Assembly (NCBI GenBank): GCA_004357005.1 | Contig: SMWH01000170.1 | Location: 1 to 5,424 of the forward strand | Reading direction: 5' to 3' | Source of the DNA: Gammaproteobacteria bacterium | GTDB lineage: Bacteria; Pseudomonadota; Gammaproteobacteria; SMWH01 | DNA: 5,424 bases | Shown: one piece after another, positions 1 through 5,411 of the stretch | Position numbering within the stretch: the first letter of the stretch is position 1 | Layout: every line of letters begins with the position of its first letter | Position numbers and translations under genes: made by a program | Notes under the pieces: generated by a model | Seen by the model: only the letters and a program-made list of their open reading frames with translations | Told to the model about the DNA's origin: nothing | Databases searched by the model: none

Positions 1-257
1 AGCGATCTGAAGCGCATCACGAGCAACGTGAGCAGGTTGATGAGATCAGAACGCGCCTTGGCATTTTGACGCCACGTGAGTCTGAAGTCCTGGAAAAAGT
101 AGTCGTTGGAAAATCAAATAAAGTGATCGCAAGCGATCTTGGGCTGAGTACGCGCACGGTTGAGATACATCGTTCGCGCGTGATGGAGAAGATGCAGGCC
201 GATTCGCTGGCGCACCTGGTACGGATGTACGTAGCCGTGGAAGGCGAAAGCGACTAG
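1..257 (+). CDS. LuxR/FixJ-type response regulator, C-terminal part (5' end outside window)
   Basis: This is the DNA-binding output end of a two-component response regulator; the receiver domain lies to the left of the window. The frame is open from base 3 and reads a charged linker (REQVDEIRTRLGIL), then the LuxR/NarL helix-turn-helix, starting at LTPRESEVL (bases 66-92). The helices are marked by NKVIASDLGLS (the IA.xLGLS turn) and the recognition helix TRTVEIHRSRVMEKM, and the protein ends with LAHLVRMYVAVEGESD. In the family, the HTH binds promoter DNA after the receiver is phosphorylated. The linker plus HTH matches the FixJ/TtrR/StyR-type class. There is no internal start with a ribosome site, so the frame is read as the tail of a longer gene. 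The stop (255-257) overlaps the stop of the convergent hemerythrin gene. The target genes and partner kinase cannot be seen. Confidence 0.9.
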   Translation, partial: RSEAHHEQREQVDEIRTRLGILTPRESEVLEKVVVGKSNKVIASDLGLSTRTVEIHRSRVMEKMQADSLAHLVRMYVAVEGESD

Positions 258-817
258 TGGGCTTTCTCGAAACGCTCGACGAGATGCTCGTAGAGTGACT
301 GGTAGACACGGGTAACTACCGCACCGAACAGGGGGTCTTCCCGTTCACTCACCGAGCGGTCCAGTGCTATCCAGTCTTTTTCATCCAGCATTCGTTTTGC
401 CGCCGGGAAAACGCGCGACTCTTCCATGTCCACATGGGATCGGTGGGCTTCCAGATAGGCGATTCCGTGCCGTTCAATTGCTTCGCGCGGCACCGCAATA
501 GCGCTGAGATCCCCGCGCAGGGCTTCGAGGAAATTCAAACTCTTTTCACGAAGGTCCCGATGCTGTTCTTCGAGATCTCGCAGGATAGTTTCCATTTCCA
601 TGTCCACGCCGTGTTCTCGCATGCGCGCGAACATCATGTCCTCCCGAGGATGGTGTACGGTATCCGGGTAGTCCTCCATATAACGGAGGATGTCAACAAT
701 AAGAGGGTAGTCAGGAGTCTCCCCCTTCCCGTAACGCTGGACCTGTTCTTCCAGAATATCCAGGAGTCGGGAGATATTGACGTGATCTTGATGCAGTTTG
801 TCGAGCAGCGTATCCAT
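254..817 (-). CDS. Hemerythrin-like HHE cation-binding domain protein
   Basis: This is a 187-residue soluble, probably cytoplasmic, four-helix protein that should hold a non-haem di-iron centre. Candidate ligands fall in the usual HHE order: H12 in LHQDH, H56 and E59 in HHPRED, H86 in EEQH, H125 in EAHRSH, and H128 with E132/E133 in HVDMEE. Family members bind O2 or NO or protect iron-sulfur clusters; which applies here is not visible. The open frame runs much further upstream, to about 1153, but that part is antisense to the cytochrome c gene and does not look like protein. The ATG at 815-817 is preferred because the family fold begins at MDTLLDKLHQDH and a weak purine-rich site (TGGGGTCAGA) precedes it. 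The gene is transcribed away from the cytochrome c gene across a shared 187-bp region and ends tail to tail with the response regulator gene. Confidence 0.92.
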   Translation of the reverse strand: MDTLLDKLHQDHVNISRLLDILEEQVQRYGKGETPDYPLIVDILRYMEDYPDTVHHPREDMMFARMREHGVDMEMETILRDLEEQHRDLREKSLNFLEALRGDLSAIAVPREAIERHGIAYLEAHRSHVDMEESRVFPAAKRMLDEKDWIALDRSVSEREDPLFGAVVTRVYQSLYEHLVERFEKAH

Positions 818-1004
818 TCTGACCCCAGGCGCCAACGCTAAAGGTAACAGGGACAGGGCCTGTAGCGTGATAAGTAATTGCCGCAGGATGCGTAGGTACA
901 TGCTGTACTGAAGCAACAGGGCGGCGCGGGGGACCATGTGCCGGCTGTTTTTTTTGCGGCGGGGTGCACCGTTGCCCGCTTGATCGAAAGACGAGGTAAT
1001 CGAA
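818..1004. promoter_or_regulatory. Divergent control region between hemerythrin and cytochrome c genes
   Basis: These 187 bp must carry the 5' regions of both divergent genes. No convincing -35/-10 pair was found on either strand. Visible elements are two short perfect dyads (853-863, ACAGG-G-CCTGT; 896-908, GTACA-TGC-TGTAC), a run of eight T at 948-955, and a lone TTGAT at 980-984. The TTGAT resembles half of an FNR/NNR-type box but has no matching second half. The dyads are operator candidates only. Confidence 0.45.
993..997 (+). promoter_or_regulatory. Ribosome binding site of the cytochrome c gene
   Basis: GAGGT sits 7 nt before the ATG at 1005. It supports this start, which also begins directly at a good signal peptide. 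Confidence 0.75.
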
Positions 1005-1313
1005 ATGACGAGACCAGTCGTTGTTTTACTGGCTGGATTGCTGATGAGCGGGGCGGCGTTGGCCGGCGATGCGGCCAAGGGTAAGGCGAAAGCGGCTGTT
1101 TGCTCGGCCTGCCATGGGGCCAACGGCATTTCAAGCAATCCGTTGTGGCCCAAGCTGGCCGGTCAGAAAGAGCAATACCTCATCAAGTCCATCAAGGGCT
1201 TCCGGGACGGTGATCGAAAGGATTCCAGCATGGCGCCGATGGTGGCCAACCTGAGTGACGACGACATCGAAAATCTGGCGGCGTATTTCAGCCAGAAGAA
1301 AGTCTGCGACTGA
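1005..1313 (+). CDS. Periplasmic monohaem c-type cytochrome (class I, c4/c5/c553-like)
   Basis: This is a 102-residue precursor of a small soluble electron carrier. Residues 1-20 form a Sec signal peptide (short Arg start, hydrophobic VVVLLAGLLMSGAALA), with likely cleavage after ALA before GDAAKG. The haem c site is C33-S-A-C36-H37. The distal axial ligand is M76 or M79 in SSMAPMVANL, followed by the typical LSDDDIENLAAYFS last helix. KLAGQKEQYL and FRDGDR are typical of single-domain relatives of cytochrome c4. The mature protein would be about 82 residues, normal for one class I domain. It would shuttle electrons in the periplasm, but the donor and acceptor are not encoded here. An extra Cys (C101) next to the C-terminus is uncommon. 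It has a good ribosome site and its own intrinsic terminator, so it is probably a single-gene transcript. Confidence 0.93.
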   Translation: MTRPVVVLLAGLLMSGAALAGDAAKGKAKAAVCSACHGANGISSNPLWPKLAGQKEQYLIKSIKGFRDGDRKDSSMAPMVANLSDDDIENLAAYFSQKKVCD

Positions 1314-1328
1314 GGTTATTGAATGCTC

Positions 1329-1361
1329 GCCCGGGACGTACTTGTGTCCCGGGCTTTTGTT
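1329..1361 (+). terminator. Intrinsic terminator after the cytochrome c gene
   Basis: A perfect 9-bp stem, GCCCGGGAC (1329-1337) with GTCCCGGGC (1346-1354), encloses an 8-nt loop and is followed directly by TTTTGTT. It begins 15 nt after the cytochrome c stop codon. It separates that gene from the glycosylase/CDF pair, which therefore needs its own promoter or read-through. Confidence 0.92.
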
Positions 1362-1393
1362 GCGCCGCCTGGCAGCGCCACCGATACTGTCTT

Positions 1394-1398
1394 AAGGA
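1394..1398 (+). promoter_or_regulatory. Ribosome binding site deciding the glycosylase start
   Basis: AAGGA lies 4 nt before the ATG at 1403. It favours that start over frame extensions upstream, which would run through the terminator hairpin. Confidence 0.6.
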
Positions 1399-1402
1399 CA
1401 TC

Positions 1403-2071
1403 ATGCATGCCTTCTCCGAAATTTTCGACCGTGCCGCAGCCTATAAAGGTGGCGAGACGGAACTGGAAGCGGTCCTGCCCTGGCCGAAGCCCGCCGCGGC
1501 CCTGAAGAAACTCGGCGATGATCGTTATCTCTCCGCTATGGCCAGACGTGTTTTCCAGGCAGGTTTTGTCTGGAAAGTGGTCAACAACAAGTGGTCGGCA
1601 TTCGAAGAGGCGTTCTACGGCTTTGACGCGCTTCGGGTGGCGCATTTTTCCGATGAGAAGCTGGAAGAGCTGGCAACGGACCGTCAGCTCATTCGTCACT
1701 ATCGAAAAATGAAGGCGGTCAGAGACAATGCCGTATTCGTGGTGGAAACCGCCGAAGAGTATGGCTCTTTTGCAAAGGTCATCGCCGACTGGCCGTCCGA
1801 AGACATAGTCGGTTTGTGGAGGATGCTGGTCAGGCGCGGAGCGCGCATGGGCGGGCGTAGCGGCGCTTTTGTTCTGCGCCATGTGGGCAAGGACACCTTT
1901 ATCATCACCGGTGACGTGACTCGCGCGCTGATCGGGCAGGGGGTCGTCGATCGCGAACCCACCTCACAGCGGGATCTGAAAAAGACACAGGAAGCATTCA
2001 ACGTCTGGTCTGACGAGAGCGCCAGGCCGCTTTGCCAGATCAGCCGCATTCTGGCCTGCAGCGTGGCCTGA
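1403..2071 (+). CDS. DNA-3-methyladenine glycosylase I family protein (Tag-like, short form)
   Basis: This 222-residue protein is related to the base-excision repair glycosylases that remove 3-methyladenine. Segments that line up by eye with E. coli Tag are QAGFVWKVV (52-60; Tag QAGLSWITV), FEEAFYGFD (67-75), IRHYRKMKAVRDNA (97-110; Tag IRHRGKIQAIIGNA) and, near the end, PTSQRDL (186-192). The start at MHAFSEIFDRAAAYKGG is the natural family start; upstream codons overlap the terminator. The N-terminal Cys/His residues of the Tag zinc site are absent, and the residue matching Tag Glu38 appears to be Arg. A GKDTFI...GDVTRAL stretch (162-176) resembles the loop holding the catalytic Asp of other helix-hairpin-helix glycosylases, making D171 a candidate. 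The family call is firm; substrate and activity are inferred. It is followed 16 nt later by the CDF gene, probably in one transcript. Confidence 0.85.
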   Translation: MHAFSEIFDRAAAYKGGETELEAVLPWPKPAAALKKLGDDRYLSAMARRVFQAGFVWKVVNNKWSAFEEAFYGFDALRVAHFSDEKLEELATDRQLIRHYRKMKAVRDNAVFVVETAEEYGSFAKVIADWPSEDIVGLWRMLVRRGARMGGRSGAFVLRHVGKDTFIITGDVTRALIGQGVVDREPTSQRDLKKTQEAFNVWSDESARPLCQISRILACSVA

Positions 2072-2087
2072 GGGCGGATTGATAGCC

Positions 2088-2927
2088 ATGACGGTCCCAC
2101 GCGTCCTGATCATCGAAGGCCTGATCAACGCGGTCATCACCGCGGCCAAGCTGACGGTCGGTATGTCCGTGGGCTCCATGGCCATCGTCGGGGACGCGCT
2201 GCATTCCCTTTCGGATCTGGCCAACAACATCGTGGCCTGGCTGGCCTACCGTATTTCCATCCGGCCTCCCGATCACGATCACCCCTACGGCCATCAGAAA
2301 TTCGAACCACTGGCCGTGTTTGCATTGGCTACGGTCCTGGCCGTGCTGGCAGTGGAGCTGGCCATGCGAGCCATCACGGATTCCAGCGATGCACCGGTGA
2401 GTGAACCCTGGGCGTTGTGGATGATGCTTGCCGTGCTCGGCGTCAACATTGCCAGCGCTGCCTGGGAGTGGTGGTGGGCGAAGCGTTTGGATTCTGATTT
2501 GTTGCACGCCGATGTTCGCGACACGGTGGCTGATGTTCTGACGACCGCCGTGATCATCGTCGGCTGGCAGTTTGCCGCGTCGGGCTATCCCTGGCTGGAC
2601 CGGGTGCTGACTTTCGGAATAGCCGCTTTCATCCTCTATATGGCCTGGGGTCTGTTCCGCCGCGCTGTGCCAATTCTCGTGGACGCGGCGGTGGTGGAGC
2701 CCGCGCCAATGATCGCCGCGATCAGCGAGGTTCCCCATGTTCGAGAGGTGCGTCGGGTGCGGTCTCGCCGGTCCGGCGGCCGCGCCAGCGCCGATGTGGT
2801 CGTGGCGGTGGACCCGAGCCTGTCCACGGCCCTGTCGCATACGGTGGCGGATGCGGTGGAAAGGCTGCTCGCGGAGCGTTTCGACATGTACGATGTCACC
2901 GTGCACATTGAACCGCACGAACGTTAA
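2088..2927 (+). CDS. Cation diffusion facilitator (CDF) family metal efflux transporter
   Basis: This is a 279-residue inner-membrane divalent-metal/proton antiporter. Membrane segments are visible at about 7-27, 31-57 and 74-96, then 110-130, 143-165 and 172-195. A cytoplasmic C-terminal domain (about 205-279) follows, the part that dimerises in this family. The metal site in TM2 is H39-x3-D43 (GDALHSLSD) and in TM5 D145-x3-D149 (RDTVAD). The family loop DHDHPYGHQKFE is at 62-73. The H-D/D-D set differs from the common H-D/H-D zinc type and the D-D/H-D FieF type, so the metal cannot be named. The ATG at 2088, with AGGGCGG about ten bases upstream, is preferred over a TTG at 2079 lying almost on the ribosome site. 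It ends 5 nt from the convergent secreted-protein gene. A copy of its last 24 codons recurs at 4173-4244. Confidence 0.93.
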   Translation: MTVPRVLIIEGLINAVITAAKLTVGMSVGSMAIVGDALHSLSDLANNIVAWLAYRISIRPPDHDHPYGHQKFEPLAVFALATVLAVLAVELAMRAITDSSDAPVSEPWALWMMLAVLGVNIASAAWEWWWAKRLDSDLLHADVRDTVADVLTTAVIIVGWQFAASGYPWLDRVLTFGIAAFILYMAWGLFRRAVPILVDAAVVEPAPMIAAISEVPHVREVRRVRSRRSGGRASADVVVAVDPSLSTALSHTVADAVERLLAERFDMYDVTVHIEPHER

Positions 2928-2932
2928 ACCAG

Positions 2933-4048
2933 TCAGTCAGCGTTGGCTTCGGTTCCAGCGTCCTTGACGGAGCCGTCTACCCCGGGGTTGCCGAGAATGC
3001 TGGTGAGCCGGGATATGTCGTAGGTACCGGCGCCGAAGCCGATCACCGAGGCCCAGGTCATCTCGCCCGTGTCCGGCGTGAAAAATTCGATGGCGATCGT
3101 GCCAAAGTCGGTTCTGAGCACATCACCCGGGTCATAGCCGGGCCCGAAAACGGGACCGGTCAGCAATTCCATGGACATGATCGTTGGTCCGAAGCCGCTG
3201 AACTCGGCGATACCCACCAGCCACATCTGGTTGCCCAACTCGTCGTAGGTGAACCAGTACACGATGATGAAGGGAACGCCGCCGACATCGATGATCTCAA
3301 TCAGCAGGCCCTCGCCATCATGGGTGGGGCCAAACCACCAACTGCCCGAATAGCCGCCGGGATTGAAGATGATCCCGGGGGTGGAGATGGCGAACTGGGT
3401 AACCAGACCGAATTCGATTTCGATCCCCCCGGGAAGAGGGCCTTGTGCCGCCATGTCCGGGTTCAAATGCACGCCGAGGCAGCAGTCGTTCGCTCCGTCC
3501 AGAACCATGTCCGTGATCGCCGCACAACCAGCCAGAGGAATCTGGATGTCCACCAGCAGGTTGTGGGTGGCGTCGAACTGGAAGCTTTGCTGAAAGGGGA
3601 TTTCCACATCGAAGGCCAGTGGCAGAACGCCTTTCCCCGCCGCAACGCCATCGCTGTCAATGGTCAGATCGCCCGCGAAAACCACGGTTCCGCCGCCCTC
3701 ATAGTTTTCCACGAAAAGACCCCCGGCGGTTCCCGCGGGTGCCGTCGTGTGCGCCAGGGTCACCATGACATTGGGGATTGTGAAGTTCGTCGGTCCCACA
3801 GCGAGTTCAGAATCCTGCCGGAACCACATGCCGTCAATGCTGACGCTGCCGATATAACTGCCGTCGTAGATTTGCTGAAATCGCTCGCCAAAGTTGCAGA
3901 AGCTCGGAAAGGTGGAAAAGGGGACGCCGGTGAAACTGTCACCGTCGATCGCTTCCAGGCCGGGCGGCACGACGATCAGGGCGGCCGCGCTCCAGATCGG
4001 GCCGGAAAAAAGGCAGGCAATCAGGAAAACGGCAAAACGTGAGGGCAT
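2933..4048 (-). CDS. Exported two-domain protein of unknown function, paralogue 1
   Basis: This is a 371-residue precursor with a Sec signal peptide (Arg4, then hydrophobic FAVFLIACLFSGPIW; likely cleavage near SAA, residues 20-22). The N-terminal domain (about 28-200) has RFQQIY, FRQD, VTLAHT, VVFAGD and HNLLVDIQIP motifs. These resemble the ectodomain of some PEP-CTERM proteins (R-[FY]-Q-Q-V-Y...VVF.G...LL.D...), but there is no PEP-CTERM anchor. Cysteines C51, C175, C189 and C190 are shared with the paralogue and could form disulfides. The C-terminal domain (235-371) begins GSWWFGPTHDGEGLLIEI and contains VYWFTYDELGNQMWLVG, a repeat-like motif seen in uncharacterised secreted proteobacterial proteins. 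No catalytic residues are recognised. The start is supported by GGGAG 6 nt upstream. It lies 201 nt downstream of paralogue 2 on the same strand and is convergent with the CDF gene. The function is unknown. Confidence 0.85.
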   Translation of the reverse strand: MPSRFAVFLIACLFSGPIWSAAALIVVPPGLEAIDGDSFTGVPFSTFPSFCNFGERFQQIYDGSYIGSVSIDGMWFRQDSELAVGPTNFTIPNVMVTLAHTTAPAGTAGGLFVENYEGGGTVVFAGDLTIDSDGVAAGKGVLPLAFDVEIPFQQSFQFDATHNLLVDIQIPLAGCAAITDMVLDGANDCCLGVHLNPDMAAQGPLPGGIEIEFGLVTQFAISTPGIIFNPGGYSGSWWFGPTHDGEGLLIEIIDVGGVPFIIVYWFTYDELGNQMWLVGIAEFSGFGPTIMSMELLTGPVFGPGYDPGDVLRTDFGTIAIEFFTPDTGEMTWASVIGFGAGTYDISRLTSILGNPGVDGSVKDAGTEANAD

Positions 4049-4054
4049 GGGAGT

Positions 4055-4059
4055 CTCCC
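4055..4059 (-). promoter_or_regulatory. Ribosome binding site of paralogue 1, inside a dyad
   Basis: On the minus strand GGGAG lies 6 nt before the ATG at 4048 and fixes this start. It forms half of the perfect dyad GGGAG-A-CTCCC (4049-4059) that runs up to the start codon. A one-base centre folds poorly, so an effect on translation is only a possibility. Confidence 0.65.
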
Positions 4060-4172
4060 GCAGAGCATCGATGTTCGCAGCATAACGTGCTTGTGCCGTC
4101 GTGCGCTGATGGCGGTCATGTTTGCTCTACCCGACGCCAGCGTGGTGACACGCTGCAGTTGGTCCTTGGCAG

Positions 4173-4244
4173 GTAGAACGCCGGCGCGCCGAGCGGTTCG
4201 ACATGCACGACATCGGCGTGCACATCGAACCGCCCGGGCATCGA
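4173..4244 (+). pseudogene. Remnant of a CDF transporter gene 3' end
   Basis: Read on the plus strand, this stretch gives VERRRAERFDMHDIGVHIEP against VERLLAERFDMYDVTVHIEP in the intact CDF gene (2856-2915). That is 15 of 20 residues and 47 of 60 bases, without gaps. The alignment continues gap-free through the position of the CDF stop (TAA at 2925-2927, CGA at 4242-4244) into the 3' ends of the two secreted-protein genes, at a constant offset of 1317. There is no start, no stop in register, and no recognisable CDF sequence left of about 4173, so it cannot make a transporter. Of 11 changed codons, six are synonymous. It is best read as the CDF end carried along in the tandem duplication, the rest having been lost or overwritten. 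Confidence 0.85.
4189..4237 (-). ncRNA. Long hairpin in the minus-strand RNA just after paralogue 2 (3'-UTR/intercistronic element)
   Basis: Bases 4189-4209 pair with 4217-4237 around a 7-nt loop. As minus-strand RNA this is an uninterrupted 21-bp stem (18 Watson-Crick, 3 G-U at 4192/4234, 4202/4224 and 4203/4223). As plus-strand RNA the same three positions are A-C mismatches, so the structure favours the minus strand. It starts 12 nt past the stop codon of paralogue 2, within the CDF remnant. There is no U-run after it, so it is not a standard intrinsic terminator. RNA 3'-end protection, processing or weak termination between the paralogues are the likely roles. Confidence 0.6.
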
Positions 4245-4249
4245 TCGGA

Positions 4250-5368
4250 TCAGTCGGCGTTGGCCCCGATTTCGGCGTCCTTGACGGAGCCGTCTATCCC
4301 GGGATTGCCGAGAATGCTGGTGATCCGGAAAAGATCGTAGGTGCCGACGCCAAAACCGATGACCGACGCAAACGTCACCTCGCCCGTGTCTTCGGTGAAG
4401 AACTCGATCGTCAGGGTGCCGAAGTTGGTTCTGACGACGTCACCCGGGTCAAAACCGGGCCCGAAGACGGCGCCCGTGGGCAGGTCCATCGGAATCACCG
4501 TGGGGCCAAAACCGCTGAATTCGGCCAGACCCACCAACCACATCTGGTTGCCGAGGAAATCGTAGCTAAACCAGTACACCAGGATGAAAGGGATCCCGCC
4601 AATGTCGATGATTTCGATGAGCAGGCCCTCGCCGTTGTGACTGGGCCCGAACCACCAGCTCCCGGCATACCCGCCGGCATTGAAAATCAATCCCGGTCCG
4701 GAGATGAAGAACTGGGTGACCAGCCCGAAGTTGTCCCGGTTGTTGTTGCCCGTCGCTTGCGCCAGATCATTGCTCTCTTGCACACCCATGCAGCAGTCCT
4801 CCTGGGCGTCGAGCACCAGATCCTGGATGCAGCTTCCTATGGGAATCTGGATGTCCACGAGAAGGTTGTGACTGGAGTCGAATTCAAAGCTGGTGTCAAA
4901 GGGGATATCCACATCGAATGGAAAGGGTCCACCTATCATGCCTTTGCCTTGGCCCTTGCCCTTGACCGGGAGGCTGTTGATCACGATATCGCCGGCGAAC
5001 ACGACCACTCCCCCGGCTTGCATGTTCTCGGCGAAAGTCCCGCCGAAGCTGCCCGTTGGAGCATCCGTGTGGGACAGGGTGACGATGACATCGGGCACCG
5101 TGAAGGAAGCGGGAGCCCCTTTAGCCGCATCCTGGCGGAAACTCATTCCGTTAACGAAAGGACCGCCGATATCGTCGCCCCAGTAGACTTGTTGAAAACG
5201 CGTCCCGAAATCGCAGAAATCCTCGTCAACTGCAAAAGGCGCCGGGAACGAAGCGTTTCCCTCGATATCGAAATTGCCCGGTGGAACCGTAATGATGGCT
5301 GCCTGGCTCCAGGCGAGAGCGGGAATAGTTGCGGCCAGAAAGAAAGTAACAATGCGCATGAGTCGCAT
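4250..5368 (-). CDS. Exported two-domain protein of unknown function, paralogue 2
   Basis: This 372-residue precursor is homologous to the product of 2933-4048 along its whole length. Its signal peptide is residues 1 to about 22 (MRLMR, hydrophobic IVTFFLAATIPALAW, cleavage near SQA). The N-terminal domain (29 to about 200) has RFQQVY, FRQD, VTLSHT, VVFAGD and HNLLVDIQIP. C52, C180, C192 and C193 match the four cysteines of the paralogue. The C-terminal domain (236-372) starts GSWWFGPSHNGEGLLIEI and includes VYWFSYDFLGNQMWLVG. By eye the C-terminal domains are 107/137 identical without gaps, while the N-terminal stretch is only about half identical. A Lys/Gly-rich insert (KGKGQGKG, 136-143) is peculiar to this copy. 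The ATG at 5368 is preferred over one three codons later because AGGGGAA lies 5 nt upstream. The product is probably periplasmic or secreted; its function is unknown. Confidence 0.85.
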   Translation of the reverse strand: MRLMRIVTFFLAATIPALAWSQAAIITVPPGNFDIEGNASFPAPFAVDEDFCDFGTRFQQVYWGDDIGGPFVNGMSFRQDAAKGAPASFTVPDVIVTLSHTDAPTGSFGGTFAENMQAGGVVVFAGDIVINSLPVKGKGQGKGMIGGPFPFDVDIPFDTSFEFDSSHNLLVDIQIPIGSCIQDLVLDAQEDCCMGVQESNDLAQATGNNNRDNFGLVTQFFISGPGLIFNAGGYAGSWWFGPSHNGEGLLIEIIDIGGIPFILVYWFSYDFLGNQMWLVGLAEFSGFGPTVIPMDLPTGAVFGPGFDPGDVVRTNFGTLTIEFFTEDTGEVTFASVIGFGVGTYDLFRITSILGNPGIDGSVKDAEIGANAD

Positions 5369-5373
5369 GGACG

Positions 5374-5380
5374 TTCCCCT
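5374..5380 (-). promoter_or_regulatory. Ribosome binding site of paralogue 2
   Basis: AGGGGAA on the minus strand lies 5 nt before the ATG at 5368, just after a run of eight A on that strand. It decides for this start rather than the ATG at 5359. Confidence 0.75.
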
Positions 5381-5405
5381 TTTTTTTGGTGTGGTTAATC
5401 CGATG

Positions 5406-5411
5406 AGTATA
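5406..5411 (-). promoter_or_regulatory. Candidate -10 box for paralogue 2
   Basis: TATACT on the minus strand matches the sigma-70 -10 consensus at five of six bases. It would give a leader of about 30 nt. The -35 region falls outside the window, so the promoter cannot be confirmed. Confidence 0.4.

Larger units (their letters stand above)
4049..4249. other. Spacer between the two paralogues
   Basis: These 201 bp hold the CDF remnant and hairpin on the right (4173-4249) and the 5' region of paralogue 1 on the left. In the left part no strong promoter is seen on the minus strand. TATGCT (read from 4078-4083) resembles a -10 box but lacks a matching -35. The 10-mer CGTGGTGACA at 4141-4150 recurs upstream of paralogue 2 (5412-5421). 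Confidence 0.6.

Noticed and set aside
917..955. Possible terminator or attenuator: GC-rich stretch followed by eight T in front of the cytochrome c gene
   Set aside because: Only two 3-bp helices with an internal loop can be drawn, too weak for an intrinsic terminator.
972..1000. TTGCCC-17-GGTAAT as a promoter for the cytochrome c gene
   Set aside because: The -10 would cover the ribosome binding site, placing the transcript start inside the coding region.
818..1153. Upstream extension of the hemerythrin frame to give a 299-residue protein
   Set aside because: The extra 112 codons lie opposite the control region and the signal peptide/haem region of the cytochrome c gene and have no domain character. 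The HHE fold begins at the ATG at 817.
1360..1388. Possible promoter TTGCGC-17-GATACT before the glycosylase gene
   Set aside because: It matches only 3/6 and 4/6 of consensus. The implied start would fall on the ribosome site and the -35 overlaps the terminator tail.
4013..4024. Lipobox-like L-I-A-C (residues 9-12) in paralogue 1
   Set aside because: A cut before Cys12 would leave too short a signal peptide. The paralogue has no Cys there, and a normal Sec cleavage site lies about ten residues later.
4182..4191. CGGCGCGCCG palindrome as an operator or recombination site
   Set aside because: A short GC palindrome is expected by chance in this base composition, and it has no partner elsewhere in the window.
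4091..5398. 435-codon open frame on the plus strand opposite paralogue 2, and a 240-codon one (3320-4042) opposite paralogue 1
   Set aside because: Both are antisense shadows of GC-rich coding sequence. The minus-strand frames have signal peptides, ribosome sites and conserved paralogous domains, while the plus-strand products look like no protein family and lack starts with ribosome sites.
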